Below are positions 40,301-51,064 of a stretch of 64,000 nucleotides of DNA, piece after piece. The translations under genes were made by a program, and so were the position numbers. This DNA is from Aradus depressus. Lineage: Eukaryota > Arthropoda > Insecta > Hemiptera > Aradidae. How positions within the stretch are numbered: position 1 is the stretch's first letter; each line of letters begins with the position of its first letter. The stretch is from NCBI GenBank assembly GCA_963662175.1, contig OY759223.1, positions 18,453,460 through 18,517,459 of the forward strand, read 5' to 3'. Under the pieces are notes generated by a model. It was given only the letters and a program-made list of their open reading frames with translations. It made no database searches and was not told the origin of the DNA.

Positions 40301-41411
40301 ACTAGCAGTAATACCCGGCGTTGCCCGTGGAACTTTGAATTTTCTCTCAATATCTCCTATAAGTCTATTCAATCCTTCGACACCACATTCATGATGTTAT
40401 AATTTTCGATTATTCATACGGAATAAGGCTTATAGTCCTTCAACTATAGTTCTGCTAGTAAGTTTTTAAGACCCCTGGGCACCACAGCTAGTATGCGCCT
40501 TTCAACGGCGGAATCCCCAGCTAGTGAATACTTGGCGTCGCTGGGCACCACAGCTAGTAAGAAATTAGGAACGCTGGGCATTACAGCTAGTATGTGCCTT
40601 GCGACGGCGGACCCCACATCTAGTACGTAGTTAGGAACGCTGAGCACCACAGCTAGTATGTTCCTTGCGACGGCGGACCCTACAGCTATTACGTAGTTAG
40701 GAACGCTGGGCACCACAGCTAGTAAGTGTCTTGTAACGGCGGACCTCACAGCTAGTGTTAGGAACGCTGGGCATCTCAGTTAGTATGTGCCTTGCGACGG
40801 CGGACCCCACAGCTAGTACGATATTAGGAACGCTGGGCACCACAGCTAGTAAATGCCTTGCAACAGCGGACCCCACAGCGAATACATAGTTACTACTACA
40901 TGTGAAATTCATGACAATCCGATTACCCTTTAATCAGTCAGCATTTTTTTATGCTTTGCCCCCCTCCCCTCCCCCCTGTTCAATTTTTGAAGATGTCACT
41001 TAGTGTATTTTTCTATTTGGCCATCAAGAATACTACATAAGAAATTCCATGACAATCCGATCATCCGTAAATGATCTATCACTATCTTCAAATTTACGCC
41101 TACCCCACAACCCCCCTCCCGTTCAAAATTGTGGGACGCCACACACCTTTTTTTCCTTTTTGGCTTTTAAAAATACTACATGTGAAATTTCATGACAATT
41201 CGACCATTAGTTAATGAGTTAGCACTATTTATATACTTAGGCCCCCCTTACAACCCCCCCTCCCGATCAAAATTTTGGGACGCGACATAGCCTATTATTC
41301 AATCGGGCTCAAAAGAATGCTACATGTGAAGTTTCATAAAAATCCGTCCAGCCGTATGGGCGTGATGCTGGAACAAACATACAAACCCCGTTTCAGCTTT
41401 ATTAATATAGA
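40301..41411 (+). mobile_element. Helentron-like non-autonomous element, copy 1
   Basis: Starts ACTAGCAGTAATACCCGGCG with the CCCGG..CCGTGG hairpin-like word, and ends CGTTTCAGCTTTATTAATATAG after ATGCTGGAACAAACATACAAA. This pair of ends is typical of insect Helentron/HINE-type rolling-circle elements. The interior is a 33-bp minisatellite (about 40440-40890, roughly 14 units), followed by C-rich blocks each starting with CATGTGAAATTTCATGACAATCCGA-like text (three imperfect copies at about 40900, 41035 and 41180). No Rep/helicase gene. Confidence 0.7.
40440..40890 (-). repeat. 33-bp minisatellite in Helentron copy 1
   Basis: Alternating monomers CTAGTA-x-GTGCCTTGCGACGGCGGACCCCACAG and CTAGTA-CGTAGTTAGGAACGCTGGGCACCACAG, 33 bp each (66-bp dimer). 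Because 33 is a multiple of three, the minus strand stays open, giving 11-residue repeats (LAVGSAVARHI / LAVVPSVPNYV). There is no start signal or biological evidence of translation. Confidence 0.85.
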
Positions 41412-41571
41412 CTTGAACGTTCTGCTCAACATAGGGTACGTGACATCACCCAACACTCCTGCCAACTTCCTACTACCATCTCCAAAGCCCACTTATATTC
41501 CACATTTCTTCCTTGATAATTTTAGTCGGAACCAAACGGTAACTAATTTTATCATACATATGGAGTCTATC
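41412..41571. other. Junction between Helentron copy 1 and the satellite
   Basis: Includes CAAAGCCCACTTATATTCCAC (41485-41505), which recurs at 45776-45796 just before Helentron copy 2. The satellite is therefore bracketed by this 20-bp direct repeat. Confidence 0.7.
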
Positions 41572-44500
41572 GAGCTCAGGATCGCCACTTAGAAATCTAG
41601 CCAAGGCACTTAGGTCGGATGTTTTATTCGGGAGAGAAAAAAATAAATTTGAGCACGTCGTCCTTCGGATTAGACTTTAGGCTATGATCGAGGGCCTTTT
41701 TGTATGTCAGGTGCTCGATAATGAGTCCTATGTAATGTAACTAAACCTAGGTAGCTAAAATTTCACTTAGGTTCGAAAAACCTTGAGCACGTCGTCCTTC
41801 GGATAGGACTTTCCCGATATATCTAAGTCTGTCTATCAGTTTTAACAAATATTAAATCTATAAACTGTTTAAAAGCAGGAAGTTTGAAGAATGGTATTTA
41901 GCCCGACTTTTTTCGAAAAACATTTTTATTTCAATTTTTGTGTAGGATTCAGATATCCCGGTTGTTCATCAGTTTTAACAAATATTAAATCTAAAAACCG
42001 TTTGAAAGCGAGAAATTTGAAGAATGGAGTCTACCGAGCTCAGGATCGCCATTTAGAAATCTAGCCAAGTCACTTAGGTCAGATGGTTTAATCAGGAAGA
42101 TAAAAATAAACTTGAGCACGTCGTCCTTCGGTTTGGACTTTAAGCTATGATCGAGGGCCTTTTCGTATGTCAGGTACTCGATAATGAGTCGTATGTTACG
42201 TATCTAAACCTGGGTAGTTGAAATTTCATTTACGTTAAAAATAAGTTGAGCACGTCGTCCTTCGGATTGGACTTCAAGCTATGATCGAGGGCCTTTTTGT
42301 ATGTCAAGTACTGGATAATGAGTCGTATGTTATGTATCTAAACCTGGGTAGCTGAAATTTCACATAGGTTGAAAATAACCTTGAGCACGTCGTCTTTCGG
42401 ATGGGACTTTCCCGATATATCTGAATCTGTCTATCAGTTTTAACAAATATTAAATCTATAAACCGTTAAAAAGCAGGAAGTTTGAAGAATAGTATTTAGC
42501 CCGACTTTTTTCGAAAAACATTTTTATTTCAATTTTTGTGTAGGATTCAGATATTCCGGTTGTTCATCAGTTTTAACAAATATTAAATCTAAAAACCGTT
42601 TAAAAGCTAGAAATTTGAAGAATGGAGTTTACCGAGCTCAGGATCGCCATTTAGAAATCTAGCCAACTCAATTAGGTCAGATGTTTTTTTTTGGGAAGAT
42701 AAAAATAAATTTGAGCACGTAGTCCTTCGGTTTGGACTTTAAGCTATGATCGAGGGCCTTTTCGTATGTCGGGTACTCGATAATGAGTCGTATGTTACGT
42801 ATCTAAACCTGGGTAGCTGAAATTTCACTTATGTTAAAAATAAATTTGAGCACGTCGTCCTTCGGATGGGACTTCCCCGATATATCTGAATCTGTCTATC
42901 AGTTTTAACAAATATTAAATCTATAAAGCGTTAAAAAGCAGGAAATTTGAAGAATGGTCTTTAGTCCGACTTTTCTCGAAAAAATTTGTATTTCAATTTT
43001 TGTGTAGGATTCAGATATCCCGGTTATTCATCAGTTTTAACAAATATTAAATCTAAAAACCGTTTAAAAGCGAGAATTTTGAAGAATGGAGTCTACCGAG
43101 CTCAGGATCGCCATGTAGAAATCTAGCCAAGTCACTTAGGTCAGATGTTTTAATCGGGAAGATAAAAATAAATTTGAGCAAGTCGTCCTTCGGTTTGGAC
43201 TTTAAGCTATGATCGCGGGCCTTTTCGTATGTCGGGTACTCGATAATGAGTCGTATGTTACGTATCTAAACCTGGGTAGCTGAAATTTCATTTACGTTGA
43301 AAATAACTTGAGCACGTCGTCCTTCGGTTTGGACTCTAAGCTATGATCGAGGGCTTTTTCGTATGTCAGGTACTCGATAATGAGTCGTATGTTACGTATC
43401 TAAACCTGGGTAGCTGAAATTTCACTTATGTTAAAAATAAATTTGAGCACGTCGTCCTTCGGATGGGACTTCCCCGATATATCTGAATTTGTCTATCAGT
43501 TTTAACAAATATTAAATCTAAAAACGGTTTAAAAGCGAGAAATTTGAAAAATGGAGTTTACCGAGCTCAGGATCGCCATTTCGAAATCTAGCCAACTCAA
43601 TTAGGTCAGATGTTTTTTTTTGGGAAGATAAAAATAAATTTGAGCACGTAGTCCTTCGGTTTGGACTTTAAGCTATGATCGAGGGCCTTTTCGTATGTCG
43701 GGTACTCGATAATGAGTCGTATGTTACGTATCTAAACCTGGGTAGCTGAAATTTCATTTACGTTGAAAATAACTTGAGCACGTCGTCCTTCGGTTTGGAC
43801 TCTAAGCTATGATCGAGGGCTTTTTCGTATGTCAGGTACTCGATAATGAGTCGTATGTTACGTATCTAAACCTGGGTAGCTGAAATTTCACTTATGTTAA
43901 AAATAAATTTGAGCACGTCGTCCTTCGGATGGGACTTCCCCGATATATCTGAATTTGTCTATCAGTTTTAACAAATATTAAATCTAAAAACGGTTTAAAA
44001 GCGAGAAATTTGAAGAATGGAGTTTACCGAGCTCAGGATCGCCATTTCGAAATCTAGCCAAGTCAATTAGGTCAGATGTTTTAATCGGGAAGATAAAAAT
44101 AAATTTGAGCACGTCGTCCTTCGGTTTGGACTCTAAGCTATGATCAACGGCTTTTTCGTATGTCAGGTACTCGATAATGAGTCGTATGTTACGTATCTAA
44201 ACCTGGGTAGCTGAAATTTCACTTATGTTAAAAATAAATTTGAGCACGTCGTCCTTCGGATGGGACTTCCCCGATATATCTGAATTTGTCTATCAGTTTT
44301 AACAAATATTAAATCTATAAACCGTTAAAAAGCAGGAAATTTGAAGAATGGTATTTAGTACGACTTTTTTCGAAAAAATTTGTATTTAAATTTTTGTGTA
44401 GGATTCAGATATCCCGGTTGTTCATCAGTTTTAACAAATATTAAATCTAAAAACCGTTTAAAAGCGAGAAATTTGAAGAATGGAGTTTATCGAGCTCAGG

Positions 44501-45680
44501 ATCGCCATTTAGAAATCTAGCCAAGTCACTTAGGTCAGATGTTTTAATCGGGAAGATAAAAATAAATTTGAGCAAGTCGTCCTTCGGTTTGGACTTTAAG
44601 CTATGATCGAGGGCCTTTTCGTATGTCGGGTACTCGATAATGAGTCGTATGTTACGTATCTAAACCTGGGTAGTTGAAATTTCATATAGGTACGTTAAAA
44701 ATAAGTTGAGCACGTCGTCCTTCGGTTTCGACTCTAAGCTATGATCAAGGGCTTTTTCGTATGTCAGGTACTCGATAATGAGTCGTATGTTACGTATCTA
44801 AACCTGGGTAGCTGAAATTTCACTTATGTTAAAAATAAATTTGAGCACGTCGTCCTTCGGATGGGACTTCCCCGATATATCTGAATTTGTCTATCAGTTT
44901 TAACAAATATTAAATCTAAAAACGGTTTAAAAGCGAGAAATTTGAAGAATGGAGTTTACCGAGCTCAGGATCGCCATTTCGAAATCTAGCCAAGTCAATT
45001 AGGTCAGATGTTTTAATCGGGAAGATAAAAATAAATTTGAGCACGTCGTCCTTCGGTTTGGACTTTAAGCTATGATCGAGGGCCTTTTCGTATGTCGGGT
45101 ACTCGATAATGAGTCGTATGTTACGTATCTAAACCTGGGTAGCTGAAATTTCATTTACGTTAAAAATAACTTGAGCACGTCGTCCTTCGGTTTGGACTCT
45201 AAGCTATGATCGAGGGCTTTTTCGTATGTCAGGTACTCGATAATGAGTCGTATGTTACGTATCTAAACCTGGGTAGCTGAAATTTCACTTAGGTTAAAAA
45301 TAAATTTGAGCACGTCGTCCTTCGGATGGGACTTCCCCGATATATCTGAATCTGTATATCAGTTTTAACAAATATTAAATCTATAAACCGTTAAAATGCA
45401 GGAAATTTGAAGAATGGTATTTAGTCCGACTTTTTTCGAAAAACATTTGTATTTAAATTTTTGTGTAGGATTCAGATATCCCGGTTGTTCTTCAGTTTTA
45501 ACAAATATTAAATCTAAAAATCGTTTAAAAGCGAGAAATTTGAAGAATGGAGTTTATCGAGCTCAGGATCGCCATTTAGAAATCTAGCCAAGTCACTTAG
45601 GTCAGATGTTTTAATCGGGAAGATAAAAATAAATTTGAGCACGTTGTCCTTCGGATGGGACTTTCCCGATACATCTGAAT
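41572..45680 (+). repeat. SINE-1-derived satellite with higher-order units
   Basis: GAGCTCAGGATCGCC starts nine units, at 41572, 42036, 42634, 43098, 43563, 44029, 44492, 44961 and 45559. Spacings are 464, 598, 464, 465, 466, 463, 469 and 598 bp. The long form carries one extra 134-bp subunit (GAGCACGTCGTCCTTCGG to GAAAATAACTT). Each unit contains SINE-1 text: GAGCTCA..AGAAATCTAGCC (a degenerate B box), TTAGGTCAG..GGGAAGATAAAAATAAATTTGAGCACG, GTCCTTCGGATGGGACTT and ATGTCAGGTACTCGATAA. A non-SINE part (ATCAGTTTTAACAAATATTAAATCTA, twice per long stretch) completes the unit. The last unit is truncated near 45680. Confidence 0.93.
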
Positions 45681-45797
45681 CTTTCTTTGGTTGACCATCT
45701 TCGTTTCTGGATGCTGCCTATCTACCAACATAGCTGTATTAATTTGTTTTTCAGAAAATATGTCAAAACGGTACCTCAAAGCCCACTTATATTCCAC

Positions 45798-47604
45798 ACT
45801 AGTTGTAATACCCGGCGTTGCCCGGGGAACTTTGAATTTTCTCTCAATATCTCCTATAAGTCTATTCAATCCTTCGACACCACATTCATGATGTTATAAT
45901 TTTCGATTATTTATACGGAATAAGGCTTATAGTCCTTCAACTACAGTTCTGCTAGTAAGTTTTTAAGACCCCTGGGCACCACAGCTAGTATGCGCCTTTC
46001 AACGGCGGAAACCCCAGCTAGTGAATACTTGGCATCGCTGGGCACCACAGCTAGTAAGAAGTTAGGAACGCTGGGCATTACAGCTGGTATGTGCCTTGCG
46101 ACGGCGGACCCCACATCTAGTACGTAGTTAGGAACGCTGGGCACCACAGCTAGTATGTGCCTTGCGACGGCGGACCCCACATTTAATACGTAGTTAGGAA
46201 CGCTAGGCACCACAGCTAGTATGCGCCTTTCAACGTCGGAAACCCCAGCTAGTGAATACTTGGCATCGCTGGGCACCACAGCTAGTAAGAAGTTAGAAAC
46301 GCTGGGCATTACAGCTAGTATGTGCCTTGCGACGGCGGCCCCTACATTTAATACGTAGTTAGGAACGCTAGGCACCCCGGCTAGTATGTTCCTTGCGACG
46401 GCGGACCCTACAGCTATTACGTAGTTAGGAACGCTGGGCACCACAGCTAGTAAGTGTCTTGTAACGGCGGACCCCACAGCTAGTGTTAGGAACGCTGGGC
46501 ATCTCAGTTAGTATGTGCCTTGCGACGGCGGACCCCACAGCTAGTAGGAAGTTAGAAACGCTGGGCATTACAGCTAGTATGTGCCTTGCGACGGCGGCCC
46601 CTACATTTAATACGTAGTTAGGAACGCTAGGCACCACGGCTAGTATGTTCCTTGCGACGGCGGACCCTACAGCTATTACGTAGTTAGGAACGCTGGGCAC
46701 CACAGCTAGTAAGTGTCTTGTAACGGCGGACCCCACAGCTAGTGTTAGGAACGCCGGGCATCTCAGTTAGTATGTGCCTTGCGACGGCGGACCCCACAGC
46801 TAGTACGATATTAGGAACGCTGGGCACCACAGCTAGTATGTGCCTTGCGACTGCGGACCCCACATTTAATACGTAGATAGGACCGCTAGGCACCACGGCT
46901 AGTATGTTCCTTGCGACGGCGGACCCTACAGCTATTACGTAGTTAGGAACGCTGGGCACCACAGCTAGTAAGTGTCTTGTAACGGCGGACCCCACAGCTA
47001 GTGTTAGGAACGCTGGGCATCTCAGTTAGTATGTGCCTTGCAACAGCGGACCCCACAGCGAATACATAGTTACTACTACATGTGAAATTCATGACAATCC
47101 GATTACCCTTTAATCAGTCAGCATTTTTTTATGCTTTGCCCCCCCCCCCCCCCCCTCCCCCCTGTTCAATTTTTGAAGATGTCACACAGTGTATTTTTCT
47201 ATTTGGCCATCAAGAATACTACATAAGAAATTCCATGACAATCCGATCATCCGTAAATGATCTATCACTATCTTCAAATTTACGCCTACCCCAAAACCCC
47301 CCTCCCGTTCAAAATTGTGGGACGCCACACACCTTTTTTTCCTTTTTGGCTTTTAAAAATACTACATGTGAAATTTCATGACAATTCGACCATTAGTTAA
47401 TGAGTTAGCACTATTTATATACTTAGGCCCCCCTTACAACCCCCCCTCCCGATCAAAATTTTGGGACGCGACATAGCCTATTATTCAATCGGGCTCAAAA
47501 GAATGCTACATGTGAAGTTTCATACAAATCCGTCCAGCCGTATGGGCGTGATGCTGGAACAAACATACAAACAAACAAACCCCGTTTCAGCTTTATTAAT
47601 ATAG
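45798..47604 (+). mobile_element. Helentron-like non-autonomous element, copy 2
   Basis: Same ends as copy 1 (ACTAGTTGTAATACCCGGCG, with the intact CCCGG-CGTTGC-CCGGG hairpin; ..CTTTATTAATATAGAT). Outside the minisatellite it is nearly identical to copy 1, with a longer C run (47141-47157) and two extra CAAA units near the 3' end. The minisatellite has grown to about 34 monomers. Confidence 0.72.
45950..47070 (-). repeat. 33-bp minisatellite in Helentron copy 2
   Basis: Same alternating monomers as copy 1, about 1.1 kb. Blocks of roughly 260 bp are themselves repeated (for example the GTGTCTTGTAACGGCGGAC..GTGTTAGGAACGC..ATCTCAGTTAG segment at about 46450, 46710 and 46970). The minus strand is open for 178 codons from 46477 because of the unit length. 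Confidence 0.85.
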
Positions 47605-47994
47605 ATAAATTTTTGATTAAAAAAATACTAGATATGTAGAATACAAAATAGTTCACCACATTACTCGAGGCCGACAATTTGACTTCAATTAAAATTTGTC
47701 ACTAAAACATTTCTTAATTTTTTTATTTTTTTTTATATTTTTATTTTTGGCTCCAAGGCGTAATTGCCCTATATAGCCGGATAAGATCTTTGAGTTCTAT
47801 GAGGAAACCCAGGAGGGATAGAGACCCGGGGCGGAAACAGAAGGCCCCCAACGACGTAAGCCATCATCCCCACCCCAGCCCCCCACCCCTCCATGGTCCC
47901 CTTCCTTTACTAAATTTCTATGTTATTCCGTTTCATAAATTGGAGTATACTAGGAATGAATTTGGCTTTAGAATTTACTAATTGTTTCAGAAAA
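47605..47994. other. Right inverted-repeat flank and unassigned DNA
   Basis: 47604-47627 is the partner of the 24-bp inverted repeat at 40266. No gene in the rest. Confidence 0.4.
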
Positions 47995-48265
47995 ACTTTC
48001 GGCGTTCTGCAATATTTCGCATCTCTGTCGTGAATCATCATATTTTATACAGGACACAAAGATGTGTAACATAATTCATAATTCTTGTCTGAAAAACTGT
48101 GCTGCCTGACGCTATGTACATATGTGTTTTAGCTGGGAAAACGATCTCTCGACGCTGACGCTTGTGATGGGGCATTTTTTATAGCTGCTTATAATGTCAT
48201 GTTGTAGATCCAATCCAATATCTTCACCATTTATGGCCACATTGTATACTTTTTGAGTTTGTTAC
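47995..48265 (-). pseudogene. hAT transposase dimerisation-domain remnant
   Basis: Minus strand reads CPITSVSVERSFSQLKHICT, stop, RQAAQFFRQEL, with IKYDDSRQRCEILQN downstream. P-x-x-S-x-x-x-ERxFSxLK is the hallmark of the hAT C-terminal dimerisation domain. Broken by stops and without the rest of the gene. Confidence 0.75.
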
Positions 48266-48569
48266 ATCCGGGATTTTTTCCAATATCCAATTTTATGCAT
48301 TAAAAACCTAAAACGTGCAATTTTGCCGAAAAAGTTAAAAACGTGCAATTTCGTGCAAAATTAAATTTATGTATAATAATCAGGATGCCTTAATTCGTAA
48401 AAATAAATTGTTGTTAAATGATTTTGAAGCAATCGGAAAAAAAGGCAATTGCACGGGAATGCGGGCTCTAGTTATAAGCCTTCCTATCGCAGGTTTCATA
48501 GAGCCGAAATTTGGCATAAATGTGGGGGTTTGGTTTCAAAATTTAAAACAAAAGTGGGGGTTCTGGGGG
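48266..48569. other. Unassigned; ACGTGCAA words
   Basis: 48305-48360 contains repeated AAAACGTGCAATTT words like those at 39190-39300. Otherwise nothing. Confidence 0.35.
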
Positions 48570-49228
48570 CCTAACGGTTAAATGAAGGCTAAATCAATTA
48601 CGGTTGATCGGGTTTTTATAAAATTTCATATGTAGAAAGTATCCTTATAAGCCCTATTCAAACATAAGCCACATGGGATCTTAAGATTAGGAACGGAAAG
48701 AGGGGTCATGGATGAGCCGAAACAAAAAATTAAAGCTAGATCTTTGACGGTTGATCGGATTTTCATTAAATTTTACATCTAACATCATTATAAGCTCTGT
48801 TTAAATATAAGCCACGGGTTATTTTAAAATTATGAACGGAAAGAGGGGTCATGGATGAGCCGAAACAAAAAATTAAAGCTCGATCTTTGACGGTTGATCG
48901 GATTTTCATTAAATTTTACATCTAACATCCTTATAAGCTCTGTTCAAATATAAGTCACGGGTTATTTTAAGATTATGAACGGAAAGAGGGGTCATGGATG
49001 AGCCGAAACAAAAAATTAAAGCTAGATCTTTGACGGTTGAACGGATTTTCATTAAATTTTACATCTAACATCCTTATAAGCTCTGTTTAAATATAAGCCA
49101 CGGGTTATTTTAAGATTATGAACGGAAAGAGGGGTCATGGATGAGCCGAAACAAAAAATTAAAGCTAGATCTTTGACGGTTGAACGGATTTTCATTAAAT
49201 TTTACATATAACATCCTTATAAGCCCCG
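48570..49228. repeat. 143-bp tandem repeat, about 4.5 units
   Basis: The anchor GAACGGAAAGAGGGGTCATG occurs at 48691, 48834, 48977 and 49120, exactly 143 bp apart. Units contain CATCCTTATAAGCTCTGTTT and GACGGTTGATCGGATTTTC, related to the foldback at 6124-6303. The first unit is the most diverged. Confidence 0.93.
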
Positions 49229-49430
49229 CCTGTCTGTGTGTCCCGATAGAATGAATGTATCGACAAGAAATTTTATGTGTGACCAAAACCTCATAACATC
49301 TATCGATTTTCAGCCAAATCGACCAAACTGAAATAACTGGTTATGGAGGGGGTGCGGAAAAGTTAATTAATTAATTCGTTCTGGGAAAGTTCATTGCCGG
49401 TGATTCACTTCATTTATTTTTTGGGGAGAA
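49229..49430 (+). repeat. R1 family fragment
   Basis: GCCTGTCTGTGTGTCCCGATAG, ATGAATGTATCGACAAGAAA, TTTTCAGCCAAATCGACC and the right end AATTCGTTCTGGGAAAGTTCAT, CCGGTGATTCAC. It abuts the 143-bp array directly. Confidence 0.7.
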
Positions 49431-49915
49431 AAGGAAACGTAACATTTTGGCGTTTTTTTTTGGCAACATCAAATAAATGTCCCAACTGTTTTGCATGATC
49501 TAACCACAAATGTGCAATTTTTTTTAAACTTTTTTCCTCGAAATGTACACTTATACATTATGTAAAATTCTCGGGTCTTTGATATTAAAAATTAAAACCG
49601 CAATGACGTTTCTCCATTACAGGGAAACCCAAAATTTTACTGTCTTGGGAAGATCAATGTTCTCTCTTCCTCATATAAAAACTAATCTTAATAATAATAA
49701 TAAATTTTATTGTTTAAAGGGATCACTCCTATACAATTGAGTCAGTAACCATTACTTTTACAATATTAACATAATAATGACATATATAGAGGAATACACA
49801 TATAAAACAATAATGACATATATAAGGAAACATTTAACAAACTAAATAAATAACATAAATAAATAAAATAAATAATTAATAATAGTGTGGGATGTAGGTA
49901 TTGAATATCAATATA
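49431..49915. other. No recognisable gene
   Basis: AT-rich; an (AAT)n at 49690-49705; nothing supported. Confidence 0.4.
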
Positions 49916-50752
49916 CAGTAGAACCTCTTTAAGTCGAACCTCGATAAGTCGAAAACCTCCAAAACTCGAAAAAAAGTTTTGTTCCATTCCCTTCCAGCCC
50001 CAAAACCTCCATTACTCGAAATCTCAACCCTCTATTAGTCGAAATAATCAGTGAGTCCCTACAAGCCATTTTGGTACATATTTTCCCTCTATAACTCGAA
50101 AAAATAAATTGGACCTCTGTATCTCGAACATAGCAATGTATTATCTTACAACCTTTACAACTCGATTATTTGAAACATATTACCTCTATAGCTCGAAGAA
50201 AAATAAGTTACCGACTTTAAGAATTAGCAGACAATGTACACCATTGTTTCTTAGAAAACAATTTAGGAGTATACAATAAATAGAATTACCAATTCTAAGA
50301 AATGATAAAGGGTATTATTTGAACTTGAGCGAAGCAAGTCATTTGTTGTCGATTGAAAAATTGTCAGAAGTATTTTTTTTCTACCGCAATACACATCAAT
50401 TTTTACAACAGTTTACGAATAAAATTGTTAAAACATGAGTGCTGTGAAACGTAAACCGAAAACGTTGAGTCTCGCTGAAAAGTTAGAAGTGCTCGAAGCT
50501 GTGAAGAGCTGTCAAAAGAAGAAAGATGTTGTTGAACAATTTGGCCTACCAATGAGTACTCTGTCAACAATAATAAAAAATGTTTGTTACCTCTGTAACT
50601 TGAATTTTTATTTATTTCACCTCTCTAACTCAGAATTAGTTAGAATGAATCATAACCTCTACAAGTCGAATCGAAATCCGCATAAGTCGAAAACTCTATA
50701 ACTCGAATGTTTTGGCGTCTCCCTTGATGTTCGACTTATAGAGGTTCTACTG
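49916..50752 (+). mobile_element. Tigger/pogo derivative with CTCGAA repeats
   Basis: 837 bp between TA dinucleotides (49914-49915 and 50753-50754), with inverted ends CAGTAGAACCTCTTTAAGTC / GACTTATAGAGGTTCTACTG. Both subterminal regions are filled with many diverged ACCTCTATAACTCGAA-type copies (for example near 49975, 50020, 50090, 50120, 50155 and 50690), probably transposase-binding repeats. It retains the transposase N-terminus at 50435-50584. Confidence 0.9.
50435..50584 (+). pseudogene. Tigger transposase N-terminus (CENP-B-like HTH)
   Basis: MSAVKRKPKTLSLAEKLEVLEAV, then KSCQKKKDVVEQFGLPMSTLSTIIKN. This is the complete first helix-turn-helix of pogo/Tigger/CENP-B proteins. After IIKN the frame runs directly into subterminal repeat sequence (VCYLCNLNF), so the second HTH and the DDE domain are deleted. 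The ATG context is intact, so a short DNA-binding peptide could be encoded; this is speculative. Confidence 0.85.
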
Positions 50753-51064
50753 TAATATGTAAGTTGAAATAAATTATTCGTTAACAATAAATGGAAGTTT
50801 CAGAGCGCTGTTTAAATAATAGAAAATGTTTGAGATATTCTTATTATGGGCCAGGAGTGATGTATGAAAGTTGGATCGGTCTATACTGACACTGAGGCAG
50901 GAAGTGGCTTCTAATGGGGGAGTATATCGGACAGCATATTAACAGGTGGTATACGTCTTCCAATTACTAAACTAATCTTTTAACTATTGGAAATATTTTG
51001 AGCTAAATATGTTTAACTCTATTTTTCATCTATATTTTGATAATTACATTACTTTTTGATAATT
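50753..51064. other. No recognisable gene
   Basis: Nothing identified. Confidence 0.4.

Noticed and set aside
41572..45680. CRISPR-like array
   Set aside because: Units are hundreds of bases long and repeat in full, with no short repeats separated by unique spacers; the DNA is eukaryotic.
45941..46477. 178-codon open frame on the minus strand
   Set aside because: Produced by a 33-bp minisatellite whose unit is divisible by three; no start context, splice sites or domain.
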